Source: Schistocephalus solidus
Lineage: Eukaryota; Platyhelminthes; Cestoda; Diphyllobothriidea; Diphyllobothriidae
DNA: 64,000 nt
Reading direction: 5' to 3'
Assembly (NCBI GenBank): GCA_017591395.1
Contig: WEDG01004189.1
Span: 1-64,000 of the forward strand
Shown: in pieces, positions 1 to 10,960 of the stretch
Layout of the letters: each line of letters begins with the position of its first letter
How positions within the stretch are numbered: the first letter of the stretch is position 1
Position numbers and translations under genes: made by a program
The notes under the pieces: generated by a model
Database searches by the model: none
Seen by the model: the letters and a program-made list of their open reading frames with translations, nothing else
What the model was told of the DNA's origin: nothing

Positions 1-28
1 ACAAGAGGGCAACATCCTTCTTTCCAGG

Positions 29-1888
29 GTGAACCGTCTTCATAGAGAGCCTAATAATAATTTTGCTCAAACAGTTTGTCTTCAATGTGTACCCCCCGCC
101 TTATACCATCTCCTCCTCACAACAGAGGACCTAGACCTGAACTTTTCACCGACCGTAGTTAAAACCGAATTACTCCGTATAAAACCAGCCAAGTCGTCCT
201 GGGCCGGATAGAATTCTGCATTAGCCCTAAGAGAACTTGCTAACGAACTGTGTATACCACTGTCAATCATATTCCAAAGTCCTTTGAAGAAAGCAAAACT
301 CCCGGAAGAATGGAGTGCGCATTCATCGCCCCCGATCTATAAAGGAGGTTCACGACTCGACTGTGAAAATTACCGCCCTGTCAGTTTAACTTGCATAGCG
401 TGCAAAAATAATGGAGCGTATTATCAAGAGGCATTTAATGCGCTATCTGGAAAACAACCAAATCCTATGCGATGCCCAACACGGCTTTCCGTCCAGGACG
501 TTCCTGTCTCACGAGTGCCCTTCAGTCGCACGAGAAATGGACAAAGGCCACAGATAAGGGTCATGCAGTAGATGTTGTATTTTTGACTTCAAAAGCCTTT
601 GATAGTGTACCACACGGGCTTCTTTTTGCAGAAGATTTGGAACGTAGAATTCAAGGAAAACTTTTCAATTGGATCAAGAGTTTCTTGTCTCAGAGTACAG
701 AGAGTTGTTGTTGGAAACTCTAGCTCAGAATGGGTAAAGTAGAAAGTGTGGTGTTCCACAGGGTTCTGTTTTTGGGCCCCTACTCTTCTAATCTACGTGA
801 ACGACTGTCTCAACGACCTAGATTGTGAAGCTGTCATGTTTGCAGATGACATTAAAATATGGACTGAAGTCAGCTGCGCTGATGACGCAAAAGGGTTACA
901 ATCGAATATCGACAAACTAAGTGCCTGGTCGGCTAAGTGGCTTCTTAAGTTCAATGTATCCAAGTGCGTGATCCTACATCTAAGCGCCGGTCGAAAAGTA
1001 TCTCTGAGACACCAGTACTTTATTAATGGCACTGCATTAAAAGAGGTGAAACATGCAAAGATCTGGGCATGTGGACAACTGTGAATTTGATGCCCTCAGA
1101 ACACTGTGAAAGCAGTCCAGAAGGCAACATGTACACTACATTGGATCAGACGTGCGTTTAAAATATTCCCCCCTGATCTATTCGGAAAAGTCTATGGCGC
1201 CTTTGTGAGACCACATTTAGATTACGGAGTACCAGCTTGGATACCGTGGATGAAGAAAGATGTTGACCTCCTCGAACAGGTGCAACGGAGAGCAACGAAG
1301 ATGGTTGACGGTCTTAAGACTTTTACCGTACCAAGAAAGATTGAAAAAGCTTGACTTATTTCCTCTTTCCTACAGGCACTTACGGTTTAGCCTGCTTTGG
1401 ACATTCGGGATTATCCGGGGCCATGATTCCACCCTGAGATCGGAGGATTTCTTCAACTTTGCCTGCACAACTCATCTGCGTGGTCATCCTTACAAGGTTA
1501 ATAGCGAACGCACGCGATTGAACCTCAGAAAGCTTTCTTTCAGCCAACGAGTGGTTCGACCTTGGAACTCGTTACCAAGTGAGATGGTTACCTCTGAAAG
1601 CATTATTGATTTTTAAAGAAGGCTTGATTGCATTGTATTTGACAAAAAGACGACTGTCACAGCAGTTTCTTAAAACCAGCCTTTTTAAATCTTTCGGGCT
1701 CTACTTTTCTTCCACAATGTTTCGCTTATGGCTGTGAAAACGCATTTGAAGTTATGTTATGCTTTGACTCAAACATTTTAAAATGTACAACATTTTATAT
1801 TGACTGTACACATGCAATGATAACCTAACATTAATAGGGTCATCAAGGGCAATGCCTGTAACCCTTCAAAATATACATATAAAAAAAT
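29..1888 (+). mobile_element. LINE-G, 5'-truncated CR1-like non-LTR retrotransposon
   Basis: A CR1-type LINE fragment that keeps only the RT region and the 3' end. The RT reading frame runs, with frame changes, from about 139 to 1618. It is followed by about 270 bases of 3' untranslated sequence. The 3' end is placed near 1888 because the segment 1836-1864 (a GGG..GGC-aat-GCC..CCC hairpin) recurs next to another LINE end near 27.6 kb. The element may extend left beyond the window. The exact 5' end and any target duplication are not visible. Confidence 0.75.
139..1618 (+). pseudogene. Reverse transcriptase pseudogene of LINE-G
   Basis: Remnant of a CR1/Jockey-type RT, which would copy element RNA into DNA at a nicked chromosomal target. 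Pieces in order are: the fingers region with YRPVSLTCI near 370-400; HGFRPGRSCLTSAL near 480-520; the motif A remnant SKAFDSVPHGLL near 590-620; LIYVNDCLNDLDCEAVMFADD near 790-850, containing the catalytic FADD box; and a C-terminal thumb region with FVRPHLDYGVPAW near 1195-1240 and SFSQRVVRPWNSLPSEMV near 1540-1590. At least five frame changes or stops separate these pieces, so no intact enzyme can be made. The motif order and spacing match the LINE-D and LINE-A RTs elsewhere in the window. Confidence 0.8.
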
Positions 1889-1946
1889 GGAGCCGTTTAT
1901 ATTTTTGCTGAAAATTTTGAATGATACTTCAAAATAAAGCGTATTC

Positions 1947-1969
1947 CTCTCTCTCCTCTCTCTCTCTCT
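1947..1969. repeat. (CT)n microsatellite
   Basis: A short, slightly interrupted CT run lies exactly at the 3' side of the minus-strand LINE-F endonuclease fragment. The run replaces the rest of the EN sequence, and in one frame it reads as an artificial Arg-Glu string. Confidence 0.85.
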
Positions 1970-2501
1970 GGCATTGGGTGGGCGATAGACACTACCAACG
2001 AGTAAAGAGTAGTTATCTTTTAGGACTACTCGGAGCCAAAAGCTCTCCTCTACCGCGGTAAATTGGCAATAGTCCAATGGAAAAAAAATGTAAGTGGTTA
2101 CCTTACATAGATACAGCTTCCTCCGCCACGGCCCTCGTGTCGATCATTCCGAATGTAAGCGTAGCCTAGAATAGAAAGTTCGGAGTCGGATACACAGGGT
2201 GTTGCCCATGTCTCTGTAACTATTACAATGTCCGGGCGGTGGATGAAAACAAGAGGCTGGAGCAAAGGCATCTTATTAAGCAGAGATCTGGCATTGAGGA
2301 CGATTAGGTTAAGCGGGCACGTTTTTGGTTTCTGAAACGGGACAGTTAGGCTGTCAGGGTGACTGCCTTCGGCCAGAGAAATGCTCTTTTCACTTGAACT
2401 ATCTGTCCATCCCTTATTTTGAGATTCGCCTCGCCATTGGTCTTTCGTGTTTTCAGTTCTATTATTAGCTGTCGCATTTTCATTCGCTCTTTCAACCCAT
2501 A
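1970..2501 (-). pseudogene. LINE-F endonuclease N-terminal fragment
   Basis: Minus-strand fragment of a LINE-F copy. It begins with the end of ORF1, continues through the intergenic stretch, and enters the APE-type endonuclease. EN signatures are LIVLNARSLLNKMPL, IVTETWATP and GRGGGSCIYVR, then VGSVYRPPNA, where the homology stops at the CT run. The first residues of the long open frame here, upstream of VERANENAT, come from the antisense strand of the adjoining LINE-D piece, so that fused frame is an accident. The same EN is seen more completely at 25.6 and 34.9 kb. Confidence 0.8.
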
Positions 2502-2901
2502 TTGTTGCCTGGAATTCTCGGACTTCTTTGAATTTGCCGCCACGACCCATCTCCGAGGTCACCCATTAAAACTGCGTGTCCAGCAGGCGAGACTGGATGT
2601 GCACAAGTTCTCCTTCTCTGTCAGAGTGGTTAAACCATGGAATGCCCTCCCTGACGACGTTGTGATGTCACCATCGCTGGAAAGCTTTAAAAGGAACCTT
2701 GAGAGTTTTATGTTCCAAAACGAGCCTGAGCAATGAGAAATTTATCTTAACCCTCGAGAGTCGTGCACCACGTGTCATATTTTATGACTGCCTTTTGTAC
2801 CTTTGCAACCCACACGGTTTATCTGTATACCGCACTTAATTTTACGTTACAAATAGGGTACTCAAAGGCCCATGCCTATTTCCCTCAATAAATTAAATTG
2901 A
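2502..2901 (+). mobile_element. LINE-D 3' fragment
   Basis: The last 400 bases of LINE-D, almost identical to 43664-44069. It encodes the RT C-terminal tail (TTHLRGHPLKLRVQQARLD, then RVVKPWNALPDDVVM) and ends after the 3' hairpin (2855-2884) in a short TTGAA-type tail. The 5' junction is abrupt inside coding sequence, as expected for a 5'-truncated LINE insertion. It lies directly against the LINE-F fragment on the other strand. Confidence 0.85.
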
Positions 2902-3175
2902 ATTGAAGTGCGGGCCAACTTCTTTTCCCAACGGGTGATTGAAGAATGGAACAAACTGCCAGCTTTGGTTGTTCAGGCTGAAAGCGTTGAAATATTTAAA
3001 AGAAGACTTGATGCATTTTTACTTATTGAACATATATTAAGTCGACAGCAATGATCGATATACTAAAACGACTATCGCCATGTAACATTTGCTTGTTTTG
3101 CTAGCGTCTGTCTGTAAATAGGGTTTTCAAAGGCTCTGCCTATCTCCCTTATATAAACTGAATAATACTGGTATG
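2902..3175 (+). mobile_element. LINE-A 3' fragment
   Basis: The 3' end of LINE-A. It encodes the RT tail (ANFFSQRVIEEWNKLPALVV, read with small changes), then the untranslated end with the hairpin at 3121-3149 and the terminal ATATA-ACTGAAT tail. It joins the LINE-D tail through a shared TTGAA, so the exact boundary is ambiguous by a few bases. Confidence 0.8.
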
Positions 3176-3181
3176 TGGGTA

Positions 3182-3728
3182 CAGGTATTTGATTTTTCCA
3201 CTCAATGATCAAACATACTTGGTCTCATTTTCTGCAGAGATTGTTAGCCATTGTCAGTTTCCTCTTTAGACCCCCTTGGGGGTTCTGACGATGCTACAGT
3301 TCTTTCTTCACTAGAAATCGAGGCTGATGAAACCTTTTCTAAAAATATAGTTTTTTCCATGATTTCCGATCAGCAAATTCGGGGGAATTATTAACACATC
3401 TTAATTCGCACGATTGGAGTAACTTCATTCGATGTTTGGATGTGAATGTTTGTACTGATACATTCTACCAAGTTCTAGGTCCACTCATTTCTCGTTTCGT
3501 TCCCCGTAAGAAAATAATTAATGTCAAGGATGAAGTCAACCTACCTTTATCTTTCCGCGGTAGACTGCGTAGGCTCTCACGTCATTTTAATCTAATAAAT
3601 GACACTTCCGTCCGGCACTTGATCCAACAAATCTTTGAACAGGCTGAGAGGCTCTCTGAAGAAAAACGAATAGCTGAAGATGTTAAATTTGCCGAAAAAC
3701 CTTTGTTAAATGTTGTAAAACTCTTTTA
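3182..3728 (+). pseudogene. LINE-F fragment: EN end and EN-RT linker
   Basis: Matches the LINE-F segment at about 26190-26720. It covers the end of the endonuclease and the linker before RT, with the recognisable string NVCTDTFYQVLGPLISRFVP and the basic stretch FRGRLRRLSRHF. An in-frame stop and base changes are present. The homology stops at 3728, where LINE-B sequence begins. Confidence 0.75.
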
Positions 3729-6301
3729 TTTATTGAATTTTGATTCCAGCTGAATCTTCACAGATTAACCTTGTTCCTTGTTTGAGTGAAATTGTGTCAA
3801 CGTCACTTCTTTCTCATCCCAAGCAAACCATGCCTGCTATAGCTAAATCTACTAAACCTAAGAAACCCTAGTAAATCTGGATCATTGGCTAATCCAGGCA
3901 TTAAAATCAGTAATGTGATTCGATGAAACCTGCTAACCCCTCAGCATCTACAACAGCTGCGAACGCTAACGTTATCTTTGTGAAAGTGGCCGAAATCCCC
4001 AAATAATTAACGCTTCTATTTATGTTACCAGTTTTTTGAAATCATTTATTCCTTTTTCAAATGCACTTTGTCCGCCAATTTATGCTAACTTCCCTCAAAA
4101 TCGCATTTCTATGCCACCCTCTTTCTTTCAAACGCCACAATAGCCTTCCCTTTCTTGTTTTTCACCCAAATGTGCCGTTGTACAATAATCTCAGTTCTCT
4201 TAACAGTAAAATTTCGACAAATTGTCGAACAGAGCAATTTTGTTTCCCACCTTTCGCTTCTTCTATCCAGTTTTCTTCTCCACCACCAAATTATCCTTTT
4301 TATAAATACTGATGAGCTTAACCTGCAGCTCAGGAATACGCTCAGCTTATTTTCTCTCAATGCGAGATCAGTTGTAAATAAGATGGCTGAGCTTAGAACA
4401 GTAGCCTTTGAGCTTGATCCAAATGTGCTGTGCATAACAGAATCCTGGGCTCACTCTCTTATTTCCGACTTGACGCTTGCTACAGATAATTTCAATTTGT
4501 ACCGACAAGACCGCGCTGAATAATGTGGCGGTGGTTGCCTCCTTTATATTAAGTCATCCTTTGTACCTTTCCCTTTTTAGCTGAGCATTTCATCCTTTTC
4601 TGGAAATAGAGATGTATTCTTATTTCTTCCTTTGGCACGCACCGTAAAATACCGTCAGTTTTTTCGGTAAACGCTATAGCAATCTGGAATAAACTACCCA
4701 GAAGTATTAAAATTCAGCAAAACTATCCTTTGTTTACGAGAGCTGTCACTAGTTTTCTACATTCAGGACACCTTCTGCGAATTTTGGGTGCTGATTATCT
4801 GGAAGCTCTTTTCCGTTCTGATGGCGTCCACGGACTCTGAATCCTATGCCGGACTTCATGCTGAAGGCAATGTTGATGGCTCTGCAGTCCGTAATCGGGT
4901 TATTCCTCAGTCTACAGCTAGCAGCCGCTCGCCGGCATACTTGCTGCTAGTACAGAAGACCAGATCCACAACACCGAAAGGAGAAGTACTACACTGTGCA
5001 CCTGTGTCAACACTTCCCTGTCCTAAACTTTAATCTGTTCAACAAGCTGCAGTTTTTTCTCCTGAAAATACCTTAAAGAACGATCAGGAGTTTTTTTCAC
5101 TGTCAGCTGGACCCCCTACTGTATATATCCCTTTTGACCTTGCCTGTAAACTGGCAATAAATAAATAAATATATGCTTTGCTTCAGTCATCCTCTCGCAC
5201 AATTAAAAGCGTTAATTGGCTGTGTCTATAATCCATCGTGTTATTCTGGCAATGCAACCGAGCTCTGTGAACTATTTGAAAAATTTGCAGACACTCAATT
5301 TGATGTCGAAATAATCGTTGACAATTTTAATCGGCTATACATTGACTGGCAGGCAAATTCCTCCCCGCCTAAACATCAGAAATTGGTCGATACTATTAAC
5401 TTTTCAAACATGTCCCCACTGGTCAGATCAGTTACTAGAAATGAGAACATTTTAGATTTAATTTTTACAAATGATGTCCACCCTCTCTTTGACGGCGCCA
5501 AGCAGTGCCAAATCAATAAACCTTTTTATTTATTTATTTATAAATTTCCATCCTAATCTATTCACAAGTGATCACGCAATAATTCACTGTTGTTTTCAGG
5601 TCCCCCTTCTTACGAAGCCTGAGGTTAAATGCAATAACCTCGACATTGCTAACACAAACCATGAAATAATAAATAATTTCATAAGCACTCTAGACTGGCA
5701 TAGCATATTCTCAATCAACAATCCAAAATTATTCCATGAGCATTTGCAGAGCCTCACAGAAAAAATCCAGGCTTTTATCCAGTTTAAGATTTTTAATTCA
5801 AATACAGCTTCTTCTACTGTTCCGCATTTTCTCCAGAACAGACTTAAAAAATTACGAAAGCAACTTTAAGATTCATTTGAAAGCTCTTCATCAGTCCATT
5901 TAAGGATTGCGTAAATATTTGAATTAGCATTGAAAATAAGGCTCGTGAGAGATAAGCGTAGGGAGTCTCGGGTACAAAGTTATGGCAATTCATCCAAATC
6001 TGTTGCTCTTATCTTCCATGTTCGGTCATCGGCTAAGCATCTGAATGTAACTCCGCCCTTACTCGACTGTAACAAAAAAATTGTTACAGAGGATTTGGGC
6101 AAAGCAGAGTTGTTAAATTCGTTTTTTGCCAACCACTTTACCACTGAAACTAGCCCCACTCCCACAATTCCTCTGCTTTAAAATTCGCTTCTAACCACCA
6201 TTAATTTCTCGCCTTCATGTATTCAAAAGGAAATAGCTCACATAAAAAATTAACATTCGGTTGGAACTGATAACATTCCAAACTCGCTTATTAAACAGTT
6301 A
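3729..6301 (+). mobile_element. LINE-B 5' part (ORF1 end and endonuclease), interrupted
   Basis: A diverged relative of LINE-C. From 3729 it holds the end of ORF1, then the EN start near 4320-4520 (LFSLNARSVVNKMAELRTVA; LCITESWAHSLISD). It is interrupted at 4608-5167 by a LINE-F 3' end. EN resumes at 5171 (LIGCVYNPSCYSGN; IIVDNFNRLYIDW; NILDLIFTND; LFTSDHAIIHCCF). It then reaches the start of RT (HSVGTDNIPNSLIKQL near 6255-6300). There LINE-A interrupts it, and the LINE-B remainder continues at 11397. Several stops break it. Confidence 0.75.
4608..5167 (+). mobile_element. LINE-F 3' end inserted in LINE-B
   Basis: A copy of the last part of LINE-F, homologous to 37757-38305. It holds the RT C-terminal tail (FSVNAIAIWNKLPRSIKIQQ) and then the 3' untranslated region. 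It ends in a small hairpin (TTGCC..GGCAA near 5140-5156) and AAAT repeats. The LINE-B endonuclease reads up to one side and continues on the other, which shows the insertion. The open frame 4788-5033 inside it is 3' untranslated sequence, not a gene. Confidence 0.75.
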
Positions 6302-6559
6302 TAATTCAGTATATATAAGGGAGATAGGCAGAGCCTTTGAAAACCCTATTTTCAGATAGACGCTAGCAACAAAGCAAATTTTTCATGGCGATAGTCGTTT
6401 TAGTATATCAATCATTGCTGTCGACTTATTATATTTTCATCAAGTAAAAATGCATCAAGTCTTCTTTTAAACATTTCAACGCTTTCAGCCTGAACAACTG
6501 AGGCTGGCAGTTTGTTCCATTTGTCAATCACCCGTTGGGATAAGAAGTTGGCCCGCACT

Positions 6560-7958
6560 TCAAGTTTGGCGTGATTTCTTTTCAGTTTGTATTGGTGACC
6601 TCGGAGATTTTGTCATGTTTGCCAATTCACAAAAGTTGGCCATCTGAAGAGCACAATCAACTCCTCTGACCAGTTTGAAGACTAAAATCATATCCCCTCT
6701 GTATTGCCTATAAGAGAGAGGAAAAATTATAAGTCTTTCTAGGCGGCCCTCATAGGGTAGGCATTCCAATCCGCTGACTATTTTCGTTGCCCTCCGTTGA
6801 ACTTTCTCGAGCAGAGCGTAGTCATGTTTCGTCCAAGGGCGCCACGCCTGAACGCAATATTCCAACACCGGCCGGATAAATGTTCCAAACACGCGCCCAA
6901 AAAGCTCTCCGTCACAATTAACGAAGGACCTCCTGATTGCACCTAAGATACACATAGCTTTCTTTGCGATATTCGCACAGTGCGACGATGGTTTGAGAGT
7001 TGGTGTTATCTATATACCCAAGTCCTTTAGAATGTTTACCTCCTGGAGTTGGTGACCACTGATGGAGTACTGGTATTCAAATCTAATCAGCCTTCTGGAA
7101 CTAGACCGCAGTCGGATTATTTGGCATTTGTTAAGATTAAGGTTCAGCAGCCACTCATCACACCATGGTTTGCAAGCGATCTAAGTTTTGTTGTAATTTT
7201 TGCTCATCCTCCGGTTTTTCAATCGAGTTCCATAACTTCAAATCATCAGCGAACATTACCTTCTCGCATGTCAGACAATCCAGGCAGTCGTTTACGTATA
7301 TCAGAAACAAAATGGGACCCAGAGCGCTGCCCTGCGGAAATCCACTGTGAACGGTTTCCCAGTGAAACTTTGTGTCTCCGATACAAACACGCTGGCACCT
7401 GTCTGTGAGAAAGTCGGCAAACCATTTGAGTAGGTTGCCAGTCACACCCATTTGACGGAGCTTAAAAATCAGACGTTTGTGTGGAACCCTGTTAAAGGCT
7501 TTGCTACAGTCAATGTAGACCGCATCGACTGACAAACCCATTTCTTATGATTTTGCCCAACTTTCCATGGATGTGAGCAGGTTTGTGAGGCAGGATCGAC
7601 CACTTCGAAATCCATGTTGATATGAACTTAGCAAGTTATTCTCCTCAAGATGCCTCATAAGTTCCGTTTTGATTATCTTCTCCATCATTTTGCAACAGAT
7701 ACGTGTGAGGCTGACTGGTCGGAAACTGTTTGGTGATGTCCTCTCTCCTCCTTTATAGACGGGGGTTATGTTGGCTATCTTCCACTCGGTAGGCAGAGCC
7801 CCCGCCTCCATCGAACTTTCAAATATCTTGGAGAGCGGAGAGGCCAGCTGGTCTGTGAGTTCATTGAGAACTTTTGCGGATATACCATCTGGGCCAGGTG
7901 ATTTAGTGGGCTGTAGCTGTTTCAGAGTTTTTCTTACTGTGTCCATTGGGAACGACAC
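6560..7958 (-). pseudogene. LINE-A reverse transcriptase (copy 1)
   Basis: CR1-type RT. Motifs read right to left: LQPTKSPGPDGISAKVL near 7920-7870 (fingers), FRPVSLTRICCKMMEKII, QHGFRSGRSCLTNLL, motif A YIDCSKAFNRVPHKRL near 7515-7470, motif B HSGFPQGSALGPILFLIYVN near 7345-7285, and catalytic motif C FADDLKLW near 7250. The thumb and C-terminal tail run 6955-6560 (FGTFIRPVLEYCVQAWRPW; LERLIIFPLSYRQYRGDMIL). Breaks: a stop near 7544, another break near 7158, a frameshift before 6955, and loss of frame near the C terminus, where copy 2 reads through. It acts in target-primed reverse transcription in the nucleus (family knowledge). Confidence 0.88.
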
Positions 7959-7994
7959 CGTGCTTATTTTGTTTGTAGATGTGGCAGTACTGTA

Positions 7995-8372
7995 CTATTC
8001 ATCCTCGTCAAAAAATGGTTCCTCGGTATACACGGACATTAAGAAATTGGATAAGAGGCAGGTCTTATCAGAGTTATCAGTTAACCTGTTTCCCTTATTG
8101 TCTTTAAGACAAGGAATGCAGTCGCGATTTCGTTTTGCCTTATTAACGAAAGCATAAAACCTTTTCGAATTTCTTGGTATGTCTTTAACTATTTCTGACT
8201 CAAAGGCTGATCTTTCTTTTCTCAGAAGATTCCGACACCGATTTCGCTGTTTCTTAAAAGCGAAAAATGTTCGGGTTGTTGATATCTGGCATATGTTCTC
8301 CACAGTCTTCTTTTTCTTATTGAGATTCCTTTTTATTTCCGATGTCATCCCACTCGGGTCAGGGAGACGCAT
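7995..8372 (-). pseudogene. LINE-A ORF2 linker between EN and RT (copy 1)
   Basis: Basic segment that joins endonuclease and RT in CR1-type ORF2 proteins. It contains KRNLNKKKKTVENI, a lysine/arginine-rich FKKQRNRCRNLLRKERSAFE helix, and NSKRFYAFVNKAKRNRDCIP. It ends with the acidic PFFDEDE just before RT. It is separated from the EN frame by a frame change near 8390 and from the RT frame near 7990. The same linker is present at 30320-29840 in copy 2. Confidence 0.75.
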
Positions 8373-8415
8373 GATCGCCTTTTAAGTAGGCAGAATTTCT
8401 CTACCAATTGGTGAA

Positions 8416-9225
8416 TCAATTTACTAATGAAGAACCAGGCAGCATTAGGGTCAGGTTCATGTGCAGGGGCTCCAGTCTATCCCATTCAGTAATTCTTTCA
8501 TTTTTGGGATAATCCCCTTTCCATACATTTCTCTGCCTATTTGCACGACGTTTGGGTTCAGAAAAATGACTGTACTCCCAAGCAAGAACACAATGATCAC
8601 TTCGTCCAAGCGGCACGTAAGAACTTAATGCAAGGATGCCATTGTCGTCTCTACTAATGATTAGATCCAAACAGCTTGACTGCTGCCCATTTTGGAACCG
8701 CGTCTTCATTGTGACATGTTGGGTAAGAAACTCGTCATTTACCAACTGAAGTAATTTTTTTTCGAATGAATTTTCCGATCGCGAGCAGTACATTGACACC
8801 CAATCGATATCGGGAGCGTTGAAATCTCCAAGTACTAACAAGTGTTTGCTACGGCAGATTTGCTTTACCTCTGTGATGAGTGCTTCGTCCGTGTCCGTTC
8901 GCTGTCCTGGGGGTCGATATACCACGGCAATATGGAGGTCTGGTTGGTTTGGGACTTTCAGTTTACAACCAAGTATTTCGCAAGACGAGTTCCTATTTGG
9001 TGAGGGCCCATCCGGAATGGAGTCAATGCCTTCTCGTATAAACATTGCGATTCCACCACCCCTACGTCCGTTTCGATCCATGCGGATAAGCTGAAAACCG
9101 TCTATTCGGACTTCTGTGTCTGCGATTTGTTCATTTAACCATGTTTCAGTTAGAGATATGAAGTCAGGTTGTAAATGGTCCACGACCAGTTTAATTTCAT
9201 CCATTTTGTTCAATAGACTGCACAT
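8416..9225 (-). pseudogene. LINE-A APE-type endonuclease (copy 1)
   Basis: A 269-residue open frame for the exonuclease/endonuclease/phosphatase fold that nicks target DNA. Conserved residues are seen in order: the end of the NxxSLLNKMDE motif at the N terminus, LTETWLNEQ with the catalytic Glu, GRRGGGIAMFI, VVYRPPGQ, LVLGDFNAPDIDW with the Asp/Asn pair, SCLDLIISR, and GRSDHCVLAWEYS with the terminal Asp-His. The frame starts slightly late: the first EN motif residues lie upstream in another frame near 9235. It ends in a frameshift near 8416. Copy 2 shows the same domain, split by LINE-E. Confidence 0.88.
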
Positions 9226-9351
9226 TTGTGTACATCATTTTAATCTTGTTTCCTTGCCTCGATTTCTCAAGATTTTTAGTTCTTTCTTCCACATGGAGAT
9301 TTTTGCTGGATATTTCACAAGATATATCCAGTCTCCTGTCTGGGTTCATAT

Positions 9352-10960
9352 CTATAGGCATTTGGTAGGGCTTTTGACCGGCGTGGTTGCCGTCAATTTC
9401 ACCGGATGTTCCCATAAAAACGAGCGCACCGTTTTGACTATTTTGTTGTCTACTATTTTCAAGTTTTGTTCCCCCTCGTATTGACGTATTTTCAATTCTG
9501 CTACCAGTGTCCTCATTATCATCCGATCGGTGGGAGAGTAATCCGGCTGAAAAAATACTCCACGATGATTCTTTCGTAGTTGGGACTTTCGAGAGAGTAA
9601 TAGATTTACCTTCTGTTTACTCCCCAAAACGACTTTTAATGGTTTTGGTCGAACCTCATGCGTTTCATTTGTAACGAGTGGCCCCAATCGAAAGATATTT
9701 TTGATGTCGACTGTCACACCAGTTTCTTGCATATCATTCAATAAATTTTGGAATGTCAGCAGATCTTGTTTTACCCTTTCTTTTGGCGTTTCCCCAGTAG
9801 CCTCTGAGACTCCCTGAACTACCAGACAAAATGATCTGTCAGGGGAAAAAACTCGTTTCTGCATCCTGCTTTCTTTTAGTGATTGAAGGTTGAATCATAC
9901 CCTTTGATACAGTCTTTAATAGTGTTCAAATTTGTTTTCATCGGTGAGCCTGTTGGTTCATTTGCAGACATCTCTATGGACCTTTCAAACAGCGTGAGTT
10001 CTCCTGACAATGCGTTTGCACGAATAGCATTCGAAAAACCTGAATTTTGGTTTATGGCATCCAGGTCTGTCGATAAGTCGTAGGCCACTTTTCCGCCATT
10101 ACTTTGCTGGCTACCATGCCCTGCTTCATTGTTGTTCGATGGAAATTAAAAGAGCATGCTGCTGTCGCTCGTCCGTGGCAGTAGAGAAACCTTACGATTA
10201 CTGTTTTTCGACTTTTCAGAGACCGTCGATCGCTGATTTACTTTTGTGCAGTCGGATTCTATGTGCACCAGATTTTCCGAACCTGGGGAAACGCAAGACA
10301 CAATTTCCTCCTCGCTTATTTTCTTTCTGGTCATCTGTATTTCACCTGACTCAGAGGTTTGTTCTAATGACTTCGTTCTTTTTCTCTTTTTTTTCACTTA
10401 ATGTTTTGTCTATTGACTTCTACCGTTTCCTTGCGATGATTATGTTCTAGCTTGCTGATGTGTTTCGGCTCATTTGCATCGTGTTTCGGCGAGTTGATTT
10501 TATTATGTTTTATGAGGACTGATATTATTTCCGATAGGAGATCGAGGTCTCCTTCTAATCTCAAAACTCTGGTTGTGAGTCCTCGGCATCCATCACAGTG
10601 TGCCAGCCCTTCTCTGTTTAGCTTAGTTTTGGTAATGTTCAGTAGTGCACTGCTTTCTTCATTATTGCTGCTTTGTGGTTCTTCTCGGTCTGCTGAGAGT
10701 GACTTGAGTATTCTGGTAAGTTTTTGTCACATGAAATTGAAAACGGTTTACAAAGATAGGAGAGATCATTATTTTTGTAGTGTATACTATTTGTTTTTTT
10801 TCTGCTGGCTTCCCGGGCGTGGCTGAGCGGTCAAGAGCATCGGTAGCTAATCGAGAGGTTGGTGTTTCGAGTCCTGGCTGAAGCGGTGAATAATTTTCTC
10901 GCGTGGTCGGGTCGTAAACATTTGCGTTTCCCATGCCAGCAAGATCTCTACGAGGATGCA
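9352..10960 (-). pseudogene. LINE-A ORF1 (copy 1)
   Basis: Nucleic-acid-binding first protein of the element, in several frames. The N-terminal half has a cysteine motif (CDGCRGLTTRVLRLEGDLD, read with small corrections near 10600-10530) and a predicted coiled coil. The C-terminal half (9864-9352) has an RRM-like region: SFCLVVQGVSEATGE, IKNIFRLGPLV, RPKPLKVVLGSKQKVNLLL, VFFQPDYSPTDR, and the conserved end NKIVKTVRSFLWEHPVKLTA. The same C-terminal pattern occurs in LINE-D and LINE-F. A stop near 9870 and frame changes near 10120 and 10400 break it. The RRM assignment is inferred from pattern only. Confidence 0.7.
10814..10884 (+). promoter_or_regulatory. tRNA-like Pol III box pair in LINE-A 5' region (copy 1)
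   Basis: On the plus strand, antisense to LINE-A. It reads like a decayed tRNA(Leu/Ser) front end (GTGGCTGAGCGGTCAAGAGC, an A-box match). About 40 bases later comes a B-box-like GTTTCGAGTCC (10864-10874). A cloverleaf cannot be folded well, because the T stem does not pair. So this is a tRNA-derived or Pol III promoter-like piece, not a working tRNA. It is conserved in copy 2 at 33014-33084. Confidence 0.5.

Noticed and set aside
284..571. Open frame of 95 codons in LINE-G
   Set aside because: It mixes true RT residues with out-of-frame sequence after about 400; it is a part of the RT pseudogene, not a separate gene.
2098..2562. 154-codon minus-strand frame starting MTSEMGRGGKFKEV
   Set aside because: The first 25 codons are the antisense of LINE-D and the rest is LINE-F; the frame exists only because two fragments lie side by side.
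4788..5033. Conserved 81-codon frame (also near 16161 and 38000)
   Set aside because: It lies in the LINE-F 3' region after the RT stop; conservation between copies reflects shared repeat ancestry.
10139..10826. Long plus-strand frames with hydrophobic Phe/Leu-rich sequence opposite LINE-A ORF1
   Set aside because: They are antisense shadows of a lysine- and glutamate-rich coding strand, which gives artificial membrane-like translations. The same shadows occur in copy 2.
10814..10884. Functional tRNA(Leu/Ser) gene
   Set aside because: The T stem does not pair and there is no acceptor stem; only the promoter-like boxes are credible.
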